Shown piece by piece: positions 16,833 to 25,583 of a DNA stretch of 64,000 nt. How positions within the stretch are numbered: the stretch's first letter is position 1; the number at the start of each line of letters is the position of its first letter. Made by a program: the position numbers and the translations under genes. The DNA is from RUG11247 sp045649485 (lineage in GTDB: Bacteria > Bacillota > Clostridia > Christensenellales > Aristaeellaceae): contig JAZRPZ010000073.1 of the NCBI GenBank assembly GCA_045649485.1, forward strand, positions 1 to 64,000. The letters are read 5' to 3'. The notes beneath the pieces are model-generated. The model did not search any database. It was not told the origin of the DNA and saw only the letters and a list, made by a program, of their open reading frames with translations.

Positions 16833-17708
16833 GTGAGACTTGGAGCACTTGAGGCCGGCGGAACCAAGATGGTTTGCGCTATCGGCGATGAAAACGGTAA
16901 TATTTCCGAACGTGCAAGCTTTCCGACTCTGAAGCCCGAAGAGACCATGGGCAATCTTATCGAATTCTTCCGCACGAGAGATATAGATGCGCTTGGCATA
17001 GGCTGCTTCGGACCTCTGTGCCTTGATAAGAACGATCCCGAGTTCGGCAATATAACTACTACACCCAAGCTTGACTGGCGTAATTATCCCATTACTTCAG
17101 AATTTAAGAAGGCACTCGGCGTTCCTGTTGAGATAGATACCGATGTAAACGCGGCCGCGCTTGGCGAAGCTGAGCACGGCGCCGGCAAAGGCTGCAGCAC
17201 AGTAGTATATTACACCATCGGCACCGGCGTCGGTGGCGGTCTGCTGGCTGAAGGCAAGCTGCATCATGGCATGATACATCCTGAAATGGGACACATGATG
17301 ATCCGTCCTCATAAGGATGATCCCTCTCCCGAAGGATTCTGTCCCTATCACATCAGCTGCCTGGAAGGTATGGCCGCAGGTCCCGCTATAGAAAAGCGCT
17401 GGGGTGTTTCTGCAAAAGAACTGCCCGAAGATCATGCCGCATGGGATATTGAGGCTGAGTATCTTGCTCAGATGTGCGTGAATACCATTGTTCTTATCTC
17501 TCCCGGCAGGATAATCCTTGGCGGAGGTGTAATGCATCAGCAGCATCTGTTCCCGAAGGTGCGTAAGCGTACTCTTGAATTGCTGGGCGGCTACGTTGCA
17601 GCTCCTGCAATAACTGAGCATATAGATGAATACATTGTTTCTCCCGGATTGGGTGACAATGCAGGTGCAGTCGGTTCCCTGATGCTCGCGAAGGCTGCAC
17701 TCAAATGA
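16833..17708 (+). CDS. ROK-family fructokinase-like kinase
   Basis: 291 residues, GTG start with GAGGAGG upstream. The N-terminal ATP loop is LGALEAGGTKMVCAIG, the variant typical of the ScrK/YdhR fructokinase branch rather than glucokinases. Catalytic Asp is in DTDVNAAALGE near residue 105, and TIGTGVGGG follows. Zinc ligands are HPEMGH and the later CPYHISC. The family phosphorylates fructose (or mannose/GlcNAc) at C6. It is third in the nucleotidyltransferase-NahK-like operon and overlaps the next gene by 4 bp. Confidence 0.85.
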   Translation: MRLGALEAGGTKMVCAIGDENGNISERASFPTLKPEETMGNLIEFFRTRDIDALGIGCFGPLCLDKNDPEFGNITTTPKLDWRNYPITSEFKKALGVPVEIDTDVNAAALGEAEHGAGKGCSTVVYYTIGTGVGGGLLAEGKLHHGMIHPEMGHMMIRPHKDDPSPEGFCPYHISCLEGMAAGPAIEKRWGVSAKELPEDHAAWDIEAEYLAQMCVNTIVLISPGRIILGGGVMHQQHLFPKVRKRTLELLGGYVAAPAITEHIDEYIVSPGLGDNAGAVGSLMLAKAALK

Positions 17709-18349
17709 AACTTCCGTTTCTGAGAAGTGCTGATGAACTGCGAACTCTCGTAAACGAAATTGGCTGTATACCTCTTTTCAGAAGCTGTATTCCCGGGTTT
17801 TCCGTGGAAGAACTAACTCCCGATGAATACTGGTTTAAGGAAGACACTGTCGGCCCCTGGGAATGGCGTACTGAAATTGCCGCTTCACGCGAAATAGCTT
17901 ACGCCAAACTGTTCAAAAATAAATACGCATTTGTCAGCATGGAAATATATCCTCATCTTGCCAATTACAGACGTAACGGATACGATTTTGATGCGCGTGT
18001 TGATGATGGCCTCGTTAAGGATTCCGAGCGAAGACTTTATGAGCTAATCTCAAGCGGAAAGCAGCTTTCAGTTGAACTGCGAAAAGCTTTTGCAGGGAAA
18101 GGCTTTGAAAGTGCTGTTACGGCTCTGCAGATGAGCACATATATTACCTGCTCCGGTTTCGATCGCAGATTGAACAAGAGGGGAGAAACGTACGGTTGGG
18201 AAATCGCCCGTTACGATGTATCCGAGAACATATTCGGCGACAATTGCACCTGTGCATATGATTATGATCCGATCGAATCTTACGAAATGATCATAAAGCG
18301 GCTCAGCAGCATATTGGATCGCGATAGTATCAAGAAACTTCTGAAATAA
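17705..18349 (+). CDS. AlkZ/YcaQ-related protein of unknown function
   Basis: 214 residues, with its ATG overlapping the ROK stop (ATGA). The sequence has a conserved-looking core: IGCIPLFRSCIPGFSVEE, GPWEWRTEI, YPHLANYRRNGYDFDAR and LQMSTYITC. Proteins of this shape are found widely in gut Firmicutes and Actinobacteria and are sometimes labelled AlkZ-related (winged-helix DNA glycosylase family), but the glycosylase catalytic residues cannot be confirmed here. The neighbouring sugar kinases give no clear clue. Soluble, with no signal peptide or membrane helix. Confidence 0.6.
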   Translation: MKLPFLRSADELRTLVNEIGCIPLFRSCIPGFSVEELTPDEYWFKEDTVGPWEWRTEIAASREIAYAKLFKNKYAFVSMEIYPHLANYRRNGYDFDARVDDGLVKDSERRLYELISSGKQLSVELRKAFAGKGFESAVTALQMSTYITCSGFDRRLNKRGETYGWEIARYDVSENIFGDNCTCAYDYDPIESYEMIIKRLSSILDRDSIKKLLK

Positions 18350-18374
18350 CCTTTTTCCGGAGGTCGAACAATAA

Positions 18375-19187
18375 ATGTCTGCAAAAAAGCAGAGCTGGCT
18401 TGAACGTCATTGGCCGTTCAGACACGACGAAGTGCGTCTCAACACCGATACGGATCTTATCAAGATTATCGCGATGATAACGATGCTTATCGATCACTTG
18501 GGCGCCGTTGTGTTTCCTGAATATCGCGTAATGCGAATCATAGGAAGAATTGCGTTTCCGATATATGCTTACTGCATAGCAGTTGGATGTGTTTATACCC
18601 GAAATCCCGGCAGGTATTTGCAAAGACTGGTAATCCTTGCATTGATCGTGCAGCCATTGTATGTTTATGTAATGGAACATACAGTGCCCATGATGACATA
18701 CTATTCCTTTGATGACCAGCCGATCAAGGCAATATGGTATTATTATCTGTACAGCTGGAAAGATCCAAGCATAATGCTGTCGCTGATTGTCGGCGTTGTG
18801 GCAATCTGGACCCTAAAAGAGCGGAAGTTATTGGTTACGTTTTTGATACTGATAACTGTCTACATGCATAACAGCTGGTTTGACTATGGTGTGCGCGGAA
18901 TAATCCTGATGCTTTTGATGTATGCTTTCATTAACAGATGGTATATTTCGCTGCCGGTTGTAGCCGGATATATGCTGTATTGGGGACTTTCCGGATTTGG
19001 TTACAATACTTTCGGCATTGTTTACGGCATCCAAACCTTTGCATTGCTGTCGCTCCCGTTCATCTATATACCAATGCGCACCGGCATCAGGCTTAACAAA
19101 TGGGTATTCTATGCGTATTATCCGGCGCATCTGCTGGTTGTGCTGGCAGCAAAAAACTGGGATACTATAATCGCTCTTATTAAATGA
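18375..19187 (+). CDS. TraX-family integral membrane protein
   Basis: 270 residues. The TraX signature is at the first helix (DLIKIIAMITMLIDHLGAV, with the DH pair) followed by RIIGRIAFPIYAYCIAVG. About eight membrane helices are visible. TraX acetylates F-pilin in Escherichia coli, but chromosomal Firmicutes homologues are not linked to conjugation; the fold is an acyltransferase-3-like membrane enzyme. CGGAGGTC precedes ATG 18375. It is in line with the sugar operon and the following GDPD gene (16 bp gap), so an envelope-modifying role is plausible. Confidence 0.8.
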   Translation: MSAKKQSWLERHWPFRHDEVRLNTDTDLIKIIAMITMLIDHLGAVVFPEYRVMRIIGRIAFPIYAYCIAVGCVYTRNPGRYLQRLVILALIVQPLYVYVMEHTVPMMTYYSFDDQPIKAIWYYYLYSWKDPSIMLSLIVGVVAIWTLKERKLLVTFLILITVYMHNSWFDYGVRGIILMLLMYAFINRWYISLPVVAGYMLYWGLSGFGYNTFGIVYGIQTFALLSLPFIYIPMRTGIRLNKWVFYAYYPAHLLVVLAAKNWDTIIALIK

Positions 19188-19203
19188 CGAATGAGGTGTA
19201 AAT

Positions 19204-20031
19204 ATGGAATTTGGTCTCATCAAGGCCTGTAAGGAAAAGACTATCGTAGCTGCTCATCGTGGTGTAGCAGGCGGAAACATTCCCTGCAACAGCATTCCCG
19301 GATATCAGGCTGCGCTTCTTCAGGGCGCGGACATGCTGGAGATAGACATTTCCCGCAGTGCAGACGGTACACTTTATGTTTTCCATCCCGGTACCGAACC
19401 CATGTTCCTTAAGTCATCCAAATACATAAAGGACATGACTACTGCAGAAGTTGACGCACTTTTCCTCGCAAATTCCGATCATACCTACACTCAGTATAAA
19501 GTACCCAAGTTTGATGAAGTCCTTGAACTTTTCAAGGATAAGTGCTATATCAACATCGACAAATTCTGGATGTGGCCTGAAGAGATTGCTGCAAAGGTAC
19601 GCGAACACGGCATGCAGGATCAGGTGCTCATCAAGAATTATCCCAAAGAAGAAGATTTCCGCTGCGTCGAGGAAGTCGCACCCGATCTTCCTTACATGGT
19701 CATCATGGAAGAAGTTGACGAATGGTCCGAGATGCTCAAAAAGAGAAAGATGCGCTTTGTGGGCGTAGAAGCTCTGTTTAAGGACGATGATTCTCCTATC
19801 TGCAGCGAAGAATACATCCAGAAGATGCATGATATGGGACTTATTACCTGGGCCAATTCTATCATCTTCAATCATAAGCGCATCCTTGCCGGCACTCATA
19901 CCGATGATATCTCTGTATCCGGCAATCCTGATGCAGGTTGGGGATGGCTGGTAAAACGCGGATTTGATATTATCCAGACCGACTGGGTAATGCCCTGCGT
20001 AAGATACCTCGAGACCATCGGCAGACATTAA
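19204..20031 (+). CDS. Glycerophosphodiester phosphodiesterase family protein
   Basis: 275 residues, a GDPD TIM barrel without a signal peptide. Catalytic-site motifs are visible: AAHRGVAGGN (His-Arg, residues 17-18), MLEIDISRSADG (Glu/Asp metal ligands) and VFHPG (second catalytic His). The family hydrolyses glycerophosphodiesters to glycerol-3-phosphate and an alcohol. It is the last gene of the 14.8-20.0 kb run, ended by a perfect terminator. A second, only moderately similar GDPD is encoded at 48941-49669. Confidence 0.85.
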   Translation: MEFGLIKACKEKTIVAAHRGVAGGNIPCNSIPGYQAALLQGADMLEIDISRSADGTLYVFHPGTEPMFLKSSKYIKDMTTAEVDALFLANSDHTYTQYKVPKFDEVLELFKDKCYINIDKFWMWPEEIAAKVREHGMQDQVLIKNYPKEEDFRCVEEVAPDLPYMVIMEEVDEWSEMLKKRKMRFVGVEALFKDDDSPICSEEYIQKMHDMGLITWANSIIFNHKRILAGTHTDDISVSGNPDAGWGWLVKRGFDIIQTDWVMPCVRYLETIGRH

Positions 20032-20072
20032 AAAAATAACCGATACCATTCATCATGGTATCGGTTATTTTT
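20032..20072. terminator. Bidirectional terminator
   Basis: An 18-bp perfect stem (20032-20049 with 20055-20072) including A/T runs, and a TCATC loop. It lies between convergent genes. Confidence 0.92.
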
Positions 20073-20073
20073 A

Positions 20074-20766
20074 TCAGTAGCTCAGTCCGTTGAGAAGCGC
20101 TTCGGTTTCTGCATAACCGATCTCAGCATCAACAAAGCTTTCTGGCGAATCAAACTCGTAATTTACCCTTACGATGAGAGTACCTTCATTGTCAGCGGGC
20201 AGATAAGCGGTGAATACCTGGATGTATACGCTTTCTTTCTCTTCGGTCTCTTCATCGATAACTCGGTCTTCTCTGGCTGTGTACCAGAAGATATATCCGC
20301 CATTGAACTCTTCGGCAGGATATACAGAACCTTCAGTAAGAACTGCGCCGATCTGTCCGGTAACATTCCGCACTACAGTATCAGTATCCTTACCGGATGC
20401 ATAGATGTATGCGCTGACATAACGATCATCTTCCGGGAAAAGTTCAACACAGGTGGCATTCTCGTCAAAGCTGACGCCTCCGGATACAACTTCGCCGGCA
20501 TAGCCGGAAAAATCATATTCGGCATACTTCATATAGGATGGAGTATTGCTCTTTCCGGAATTTGCGATTATCCAGTTTTCTTCTGCGCCAACGACTTTAC
20601 CGTTCTTCATTCTCAGCGTTTCGTCTGTCAGTTGAGCATATACGATTATAGCAGCGACAATTACAGCGATGACAATCGCAATTCCTATCATCCACTTTAT
20701 ATCGGTCTTGCTAAAAAGAGGCTTGTTGCTTTTCGGCCTGATGTAATGAGAACTCTTTCGGGACAC
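20074..20766 (-). CDS. Membrane-anchored extracytoplasmic protein of unknown function
   Basis: 230 residues. A basic N-terminus is followed by one membrane helix at about residues 26-45 (WMIGIAIVIAVIVAAIIVY) and a ~185-residue outside domain of predicted beta strands, acidic, without cysteine pairs or repeats. I do not recognise a family. GTG 20766 is chosen because it gives the membrane anchor in frame and has GGAG 9 nt upstream; a nearby ATG in another frame leads only to a short open frame. It is monocistronic. Confidence 0.65.
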   Translation of the reverse strand: MSRKSSHYIRPKSNKPLFSKTDIKWMIGIAIVIAVIVAAIIVYAQLTDETLRMKNGKVVGAEENWIIANSGKSNTPSYMKYAEYDFSGYAGEVVSGGVSFDENATCVELFPEDDRYVSAYIYASGKDTDTVVRNVTGQIGAVLTEGSVYPAEEFNGGYIFWYTAREDRVIDEETEEKESVYIQVFTAYLPADNEGTLIVRVNYEFDSPESFVDAEIGYAETEALLNGLSY

Positions 20767-20839
20767 GGGACATCTCTCCTTTTGTAAATCTCATATAATT
20801 ATAGCATAAAGCCGGTTTCATTACAAACTTCAGTGAAAA

Positions 20840-20876
20840 TAAAATGCCCGGAGACAAGTCTCCGGGCGCTTTTTTA
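20840..20876. terminator. Terminator of the GH4 gene, bidirectional
   Basis: GCCCGGAGAC (20846-20855) pairs perfectly with GTCTCCGGGC (20858-20867). ATTTTATTTT follows on the minus strand and GCTTTTTT on the plus strand. Confidence 0.88.
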
Positions 20877-20882
20877 TGCATA

Positions 20883-22202
20883 TTATTTGAACTGAGTAAG
20901 CCATTCCTTGTTTGCTTCGAACATTTCGTCCACCATTGCACGGATCTCTCTGAGACCGAGGACAGCAGCGGTAAGCGGATCGTAACAGATGGCCTGATAG
21001 ATCATTTCCTTGTTGCCTTCGAGACTGCCCTTGACTACCAGTTCTTCGATCTGGGCAGAAGTACCGGTCAGCAGAGCACACTGGGGAGGCATATTGCCAA
21101 CACGGATGGGCTCAAGTCCGCGCTTGGAAGCCAGTACAGGTACCTCTACGCAGCAGCCTTCGGGCAGATTGTCGATGAGGCCCCAGTTACGAACGTTGCC
21201 GTTGAACTTATAGAGAGTTCCATCGCCAAATATTGCATTGAAAATGGATGCTGCGTACTCATGTCCGCGGGTAAGGTCAAAGGGTTCTTCAAGCCATTTT
21301 TCAATGTCGGCCTTCCAGGTGTTTTCGCGGTTGCGGTATTCATTGAGAATGTAAGCGTATTCGCCGGGATTCCAGCCGGTGCCGGGCAGGCAGTACTTTT
21401 CAATGAGATCCTGCCTCTTGCGGAACCACCAGTTGTATTCACTGTTGTGTCCGGAGGACTCGGTTACGTAATAGCCCAGGGCGAGGAACATCTCATTGCG
21501 AACGATCTCAGAATTGTATACTTCCTCATTTTCGGTGATCGCCTTGCGAATGGCCGGATAAGCATCCTTGCCGTTTACCAGGAATTCGGTATAGAACGCC
21601 TGATGGTTGATGCCTGCGCAGGTGTACTCATATTCGCCTTCCTCTGCGCCGATCCACTTGGCAAGCATGGAGGCAGTGCCCTGTACGGAATGGCACAGTC
21701 CGGAAGTAATCATCTTGGGATACTTCTCCTGCACGGTTCGGCAGAGCATAGCCATGGGATTGGTATAGTTGAGGAATACGGCATTCGGGCAATAGCGATC
21801 AATATCGGCTGCAATTTCAAGCATGGGATTGATTGTGCGCAGATAACGGAAGATTCCGCTTGGGCCGCGGGTATCGCCGACATTGGTATCTACGCCATAC
21901 TTCTTGGGAATGAGGATATCATGCTGCCATACATCAACATCGCCGGCAAGAATGGTGCAAAGTACGCCGTCTGCATCAATAAGGGCTTCCTTGCGGTCGA
22001 GAGTGGCAATTACGGTCGCCGGATATTTGCCTTCCTCAACGATGTGGTCAACAGCACGCTTTATGTAGGCAAGCCTTTCGGGATTTACGTCCATAAGTGC
22101 GATTGTAGCATCGGCAAAAGCAGGGAAGGTGAGGATGTCACGTACCAGAGAACGAGTGAAACCGAAACTGCCGGCTCCGATAAAAGCTATTTTCTTTGCC
22201 AT
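20883..22202 (-). CDS. GH4 family glycosidase, alpha-galactosidase (MelA)-like
   Basis: 439 residues. GH4 enzymes use NAD+ and a divalent metal in a redox-assisted hydrolysis in the cytoplasm. The N-terminal Rossmann loop KIAFIGAGSFGFTRSL, the FLNYTNPMAM strand, GLCHSVQGT (metal-site Cys and His) and AGINHQAFY (His) match the MelA/galacturonidase subfamily rather than phospho-glycosidases. Substrate choice within alpha-galactosides/galacturonides is not settled. AAGGAGG precedes ATG 22202. It has its own promoter, is divergent from the spoIIIA operon, and has no transporter beside it. Confidence 0.87.
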   Translation of the reverse strand: MAKKIAFIGAGSFGFTRSLVRDILTFPAFADATIALMDVNPERLAYIKRAVDHIVEEGKYPATVIATLDRKEALIDADGVLCTILAGDVDVWQHDILIPKKYGVDTNVGDTRGPSGIFRYLRTINPMLEIAADIDRYCPNAVFLNYTNPMAMLCRTVQEKYPKMITSGLCHSVQGTASMLAKWIGAEEGEYEYTCAGINHQAFYTEFLVNGKDAYPAIRKAITENEEVYNSEIVRNEMFLALGYYVTESSGHNSEYNWWFRKRQDLIEKYCLPGTGWNPGEYAYILNEYRNRENTWKADIEKWLEEPFDLTRGHEYAASIFNAIFGDGTLYKFNGNVRNWGLIDNLPEGCCVEVPVLASKRGLEPIRVGNMPPQCALLTGTSAQIEELVVKGSLEGNKEMIYQAICYDPLTAAVLGLREIRAMVDEMFEANKEWLTQFK

Positions 22203-22240
22203 GTATCTTACCTCCTTGGATTTGTTAATTCCTTGGCATA

Positions 22241-22268
22241 ATTATAACATCAGATGAGAATAAATCAA
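22241..22268 (-). promoter_or_regulatory. Promoter of the GH4 gene
   Basis: On the minus strand TTGATT (22263-22268), a 16-bp spacer, TATAAT (22241-22246). Confidence 0.55.
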
Positions 22269-22281
22269 TATATTTACGCGG

Positions 22282-22308
22282 ATATCTCGGTTTAAAATGA
22301 CATATATT
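22282..22308 (+). promoter_or_regulatory. Sigma-E-type promoter of the spoIIIA operon
   Basis: ATA at 22282-22284, a 16-bp spacer, CATATATT at 22301-22308, matching the SigE consensus (ATA, 16-18 bp, CATANANT). The spoIIIAA ATG follows 16 bp later after GAAAGGAGA. spoIIIA is SigE-dependent in Bacillus, which supports the call. Confidence 0.65.
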
Positions 22309-22324
22309 TTGAAAGGAGAACCGG

Positions 22325-23182
22325 ATGGAGCATTTCAAATACCTGCCTGAAAAAGTACGTTCAAAAGCCGTCGAATTCGGTCAGAACATTACCGGTATCC
22401 GCTTGAGACGCTGTAAACCCATACAATACGAATTGCTGAACGAAGATGTGCTTGGTGATATCTTTCCGCACGAACAATTCGAAGATGTACTGCTGAAAAT
22501 AATGGGGCATAGTTTATACGCACGTCAAAACGAACTGGACAAAGGGTATATATCATTGCCTGACGGAAGCCGTGCGGGAGTGTGCGGAAGATTTTCAGAA
22601 CACGGACCACGCTCGGTTCAGGATATCAGTTCAGTTTATATCCGTATTGCGCATGAAATAAAGGGATGTGCTCTGAAAATATCAGAAGCAATAGAATCTT
22701 CAAAAGGAATCATAATTATTTCACCGCCCGGTGCGGGTAAAACGACACTGCTTCGCGATTCAGCACGCTTATTATCGTATGGTGGCAATAATGTATGTAT
22801 AATCGATGAACGCGGAGAAATTGCTGCTTGTGAAGGCAATTTCTCATCTATGGACGTGGGTCCGCGCACAGACGTAATAACAGGATATGAAAAGCATCGT
22901 GCTATTTTGATGGCAATAAGGTCTTGCGCTCCTGATGTAATAGTGACAGATGAAATAGGAGATGAGCACGACATTATTGCTTTAAATGACGCAGTTCGTT
23001 GCGGCGTACGCATCATGGCAAGTGCCCACGGAGATTCTCTTGATATATCTTCCCTTCGCAATGGTGTCAGGATGCTTCTGGAAGAAGGAACATTCGATAC
23101 CGGAATCCTGCTTGGTCCGGGTATCGGAGAAATACGCGAAATTAGAAAGTATGAAAATAGCGGAAGGAGATCTTATGGATAA
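22325..23182 (+). CDS. spoIIIAA: Stage III sporulation ATPase SpoIIIAA
   Basis: 285 residues (about 307 in Bacillus). It is a cytoplasmic secretion-type ATPase of the mother cell that is thought to power the SpoIIIA-SpoIIQ feeding-tube complex. Walker A is SPPGAGKTTLLRD near residue 135, Walker B is VIVTDEIG near residue 215, and an arginine-rich N-terminal domain (LRRCKPIQ) is typical. First of eight genes spoIIIAA-AH; the next start lies 8 bp inside its 3' end. Confidence 0.95.
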   Translation: MEHFKYLPEKVRSKAVEFGQNITGIRLRRCKPIQYELLNEDVLGDIFPHEQFEDVLLKIMGHSLYARQNELDKGYISLPDGSRAGVCGRFSEHGPRSVQDISSVYIRIAHEIKGCALKISEAIESSKGIIIISPPGAGKTTLLRDSARLLSYGGNNVCIIDERGEIAACEGNFSSMDVGPRTDVITGYEKHRAILMAIRSCAPDVIVTDEIGDEHDIIALNDAVRCGVRIMASAHGDSLDISSLRNGVRMLLEEGTFDTGILLGPGIGEIREIRKYENSGRRSYG

Positions 23183-23687
23183 CATCATTTTCAAGATAAT
23201 GCTATCGGCAGTTATAATTACATCCTGTGCATTTACAGGAAGTACATTGTCTAAAGTAGATATGCGCCGTTCAAATATCCTGGCTGAGACAATGGATTCA
23301 CTTCACATTCTGCGTATTCATATGCTTGAAGGTCTTATTCCGTTATCGGCCGCTCTTTCCAAATCAGAAGGATACATAATGAAGACCACAGGCGAATTGA
23401 TGAATGATAAATCGGTATCCGAGGCATGGAAGGAACTAAGTGAAAAACAGACGGTCCGCGGCGGCAGGCTTGACAGTCTGACACCTTACGATCGTGAAAC
23501 TTTAGACAGATTTTTCTTCAGATTGGGAAAGACATCCCGCGAAGAGCAGAATAAATGCTTTGATACCACCATAAAAGAATTGGGGTTGCTTGAAAATTCT
23601 GCAAGAGTAAGCGGACTTCACAAGCAGCGATTGTACGCCTCTTTGGGGGCATTGGCCGGAGTTACTGTGGTTGTGCTTATAGCTTAG
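23175..23687 (+). CDS. spoIIIAB: Stage III sporulation protein SpoIIIAB
   Basis: 170 residues, close to the usual 171. An N-terminal membrane helix is followed by the GspF/T2SS-like helical domain (LHILRIHMLEGLIPLSAALSK), a middle region with RETLDRFFFRLGKT, and a C-terminal membrane helix at about 150-168. The family is related to inner-membrane platform proteins of type II secretion. ATG 23175 has GGAAGGAGA 5 nt upstream; the frame is open further upstream only inside spoIIIAA. Confidence 0.93.
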   Translation: MDNIIFKIMLSAVIITSCAFTGSTLSKVDMRRSNILAETMDSLHILRIHMLEGLIPLSAALSKSEGYIMKTTGELMNDKSVSEAWKELSEKQTVRGGRLDSLTPYDRETLDRFFFRLGKTSREEQNKCFDTTIKELGLLENSARVSGLHKQRLYASLGALAGVTVVVLIA

Positions 23688-23715
23688 TGATTCTCGATCG
23701 TCTCGGAGGAATAAC

Positions 23716-23913
23716 GTGGAGATAGATATGGTATTCAAAATAACCGGTGTCGGCATTATCACTTCAGTGGTATGTTTGGTATTGAAGCGCTCCGACAGGG
23801 AAGATATCGCTATGCTCGCAGCCTTATCCGGCCTGATAATCGTTCTTATGATGGTGTTGTCGCTGCTCAAGGAATTCTTAGGCGAACTTCGCTCCGTCTT
23901 CAATCTCAAATAA
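23716..23913 (+). CDS. spoIIIAC: Stage III sporulation protein SpoIIIAC
   Basis: 65 residues, two membrane helices (about 5-22 and 33-52) joined by a basic loop KRSDREDIA, as in Bacillus SpoIIIAC (68 residues). It is probably a membrane ring component of the SpoIIIA complex together with SpoIIIAD. GTG start at 23716 with GGAGG upstream. It ends 2 bp before spoIIIAD. Confidence 0.92.
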   Translation: MEIDMVFKITGVGIITSVVCLVLKRSDREDIAMLAALSGLIIVLMMVLSLLKEFLGELRSVFNLK

Positions 23914-23915
23914 AT

Positions 23916-24302
23916 ATGAATGCCATATATGCATCATTGATTTGTACCGTTGCCGCAATATGCTGTCTTATATTAAAGCAGTTAAAGCCCGAATTCGGAA
24001 TAGTAGTTGCTATAGCTGCCGGCACAGCAGCCTTCCTGATATGTATAGACGAAATAAGGACAACAATAAGAGCTGTTTTACAATTAATAGAAGCTGCCGG
24101 CATGACTTCAGAACATTCTTATCTGCTGTTAAGAGCGGGCGGAATAATGATCGTTTCGGAATTTGCCTCTCAGATCTGTACAGATGCAGGCGAAACCGCG
24201 CTTTCAGGAAGAATACGGCTCGTCATGCGGATGGTTATCGCAGCCATGTCGATACCACTGATCACAGAAATCATATCAGAAAGTACGTTGCTGCTGCGCT
24301 GA
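23916..24302 (+). CDS. spoIIIAD: Stage III sporulation protein SpoIIIAD
   Basis: 128 residues with about four membrane helices. The pattern ILKQLKPEFGIVVAIAAG...LICIDEIRTTI and SYLLLRAGGIMIVSEFASQICTDAGE is diagnostic for SpoIIIAD. The N-terminal half is related to SpoIIIAC. There is no good ribosome site at ATG 23916, so translation is probably coupled to spoIIIAC. Confidence 0.93.
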   Translation: MNAIYASLICTVAAICCLILKQLKPEFGIVVAIAAGTAAFLICIDEIRTTIRAVLQLIEAAGMTSEHSYLLLRAGGIMIVSEFASQICTDAGETALSGRIRLVMRMVIAAMSIPLITEIISESTLLLR

Positions 24303-24304
24303 TA

Positions 24305-25378
24305 ATGATATTAATGTTGTTCACATCAAGTAAGGCCGAAGAAGCGGAAAAGATACTGTCTGAAATCGATCTTACGGAAATTCAGATTGCTGTTGACAAT
24401 TTAAGTACAGGGTTGAATGTGAAAGGTACCATCTCGGAGATCATATCAGGCGATGTTTCGATCGGTTTTACTGAGATAAGCCGGCTTTGGAAGCAGCAAA
24501 AGCAAATCTTTCTCAATAAGACAGTTCATACAATAACGATATTTCTGCTGCCAATGCTGTTTACTACACTTTTATTGAAAATCATGCCTGATCTAAAACC
24601 GATAGGTGAATTGATAGGCAGCTGCACCGGTATAACAGTACTTATTCCTTTGATCAGAACAGCAGCCGAGAACACCGAACATACCATTACAGGAATAGCA
24701 GATTTTACCGAGGCTGCCGTTCCGGTGATTACAACACTGTCGGCAATTGCCGGAGGTACATCGACCGCTGCTATTCTGACCCCTATGGCCACTCTTCTGG
24801 GCAGCATGATGATTACCCTGATAAGAGACACAGGCTTATATCTCATAATGATTGCTGCTGTATGCGTATGCGCAGAATGTATAGGCGCTCATTTTACCCT
24901 GGAGCCAATATTTTCTTTGATCAAGCGCCTGATTCAAACTTCTGCAGGACTGATGCTCGCGTTATTTGCGGGGATATTAAAGGTTCAGGGGATGCTCGGA
25001 GCGAGTTTTGATGCCGCTTCAGTAAAAACTGCTCGCTTTGCAATAGATAAACTTGTTCCTGCGGTCGGAAGTGGCATAGCAGATACGATGGATGCAGCCA
25101 TTTCAAGTGTCTTGCTTGTGAGAAGCGCAGTAGGCGTCACCGGTATTCTGAGCATGGTATTATTCTGCTTTACGCCGCTCCTGTCAACAACCGCATATCT
25201 GATTGGCTTAAGAATAACAGTTGCAATCGCCAAAGTTATAGGTCAGAACAGCCTGGTATCGGCTGCCGACAGAATAGCCGAAGTTCTGAAGCTTATGATT
25301 GTAATCAGTGCCACATCAGTAACACTTGGATTGATACTGATAGGAGCAACTGCGGGGGCCGGGACAAGTTTCAGGTGA
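24305..25378 (+). CDS. spoIIIAE: Stage III sporulation protein SpoIIIAE
   Basis: 357 residues from ATG 24305. It starts with a short hydrophobic stretch and SSKAEEAE, a probable signal-peptide remnant, then a soluble segment, then seven or so membrane helices including AGGTSTAAILTPMATLLGSMM and LSMVLFCFTPLLST. This is the large polytopic protein of the complex. The start is uncertain: no ribosome site is seen, and the hydrophobic stretch continues upstream inside the spoIIIAD 3' end (KYVAAALIMILMLF) without an in-frame ATG/GTG/TTG there. Translation is likely coupled to spoIIIAD. Confidence 0.9.
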   Translation: MILMLFTSSKAEEAEKILSEIDLTEIQIAVDNLSTGLNVKGTISEIISGDVSIGFTEISRLWKQQKQIFLNKTVHTITIFLLPMLFTTLLLKIMPDLKPIGELIGSCTGITVLIPLIRTAAENTEHTITGIADFTEAAVPVITTLSAIAGGTSTAAILTPMATLLGSMMITLIRDTGLYLIMIAAVCVCAECIGAHFTLEPIFSLIKRLIQTSAGLMLALFAGILKVQGMLGASFDAASVKTARFAIDKLVPAVGSGIADTMDAAISSVLLVRSAVGVTGILSMVLFCFTPLLSTTAYLIGLRITVAIAKVIGQNSLVSAADRIAEVLKLMIVISATSVTLGLILIGATAGAGTSFR

Positions 25379-25569
25379 TAAAAGGTGTGATATATATTGA
25401 TACTCTGAAAAGCACCGTAATTGAACTTATGACTTTGGCTGCGATATCAAGGCTTACGGCAACATTTGTCGACAATAAATACAGCGATATTATTTCTGCA
25501 ATAAGCGGAATGTGTGCCGCATTGTACATATTGAAATCATTGACACGCATTTTCGCTATCTTTGAATAA
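25375..25569 (+). CDS. spoIIIAF: Minimal SpoIIIAF, membrane part only
   Basis: 64 residues (about 206 in Bacillus). Position and the two hydrophobic segments (about 15-30 and 40-60, ending LKSLTRIFAIFE) fit the N-terminal membrane part of SpoIIIAF. The C-terminal soluble ring-building domain is absent: the stop is followed 14 bp later by spoIIIAG, leaving no room for a frameshifted remainder. The GTG start overlaps the spoIIIAE stop by 4 bp. The assignment rests mainly on gene order. Confidence 0.7.
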   Translation: MIKGVIYIDTLKSTVIELMTLAAISRLTATFVDNKYSDIISAISGMCAALYILKSLTRIFAIFE

Positions 25570-25583
25570 AGGTGATTCTGACT

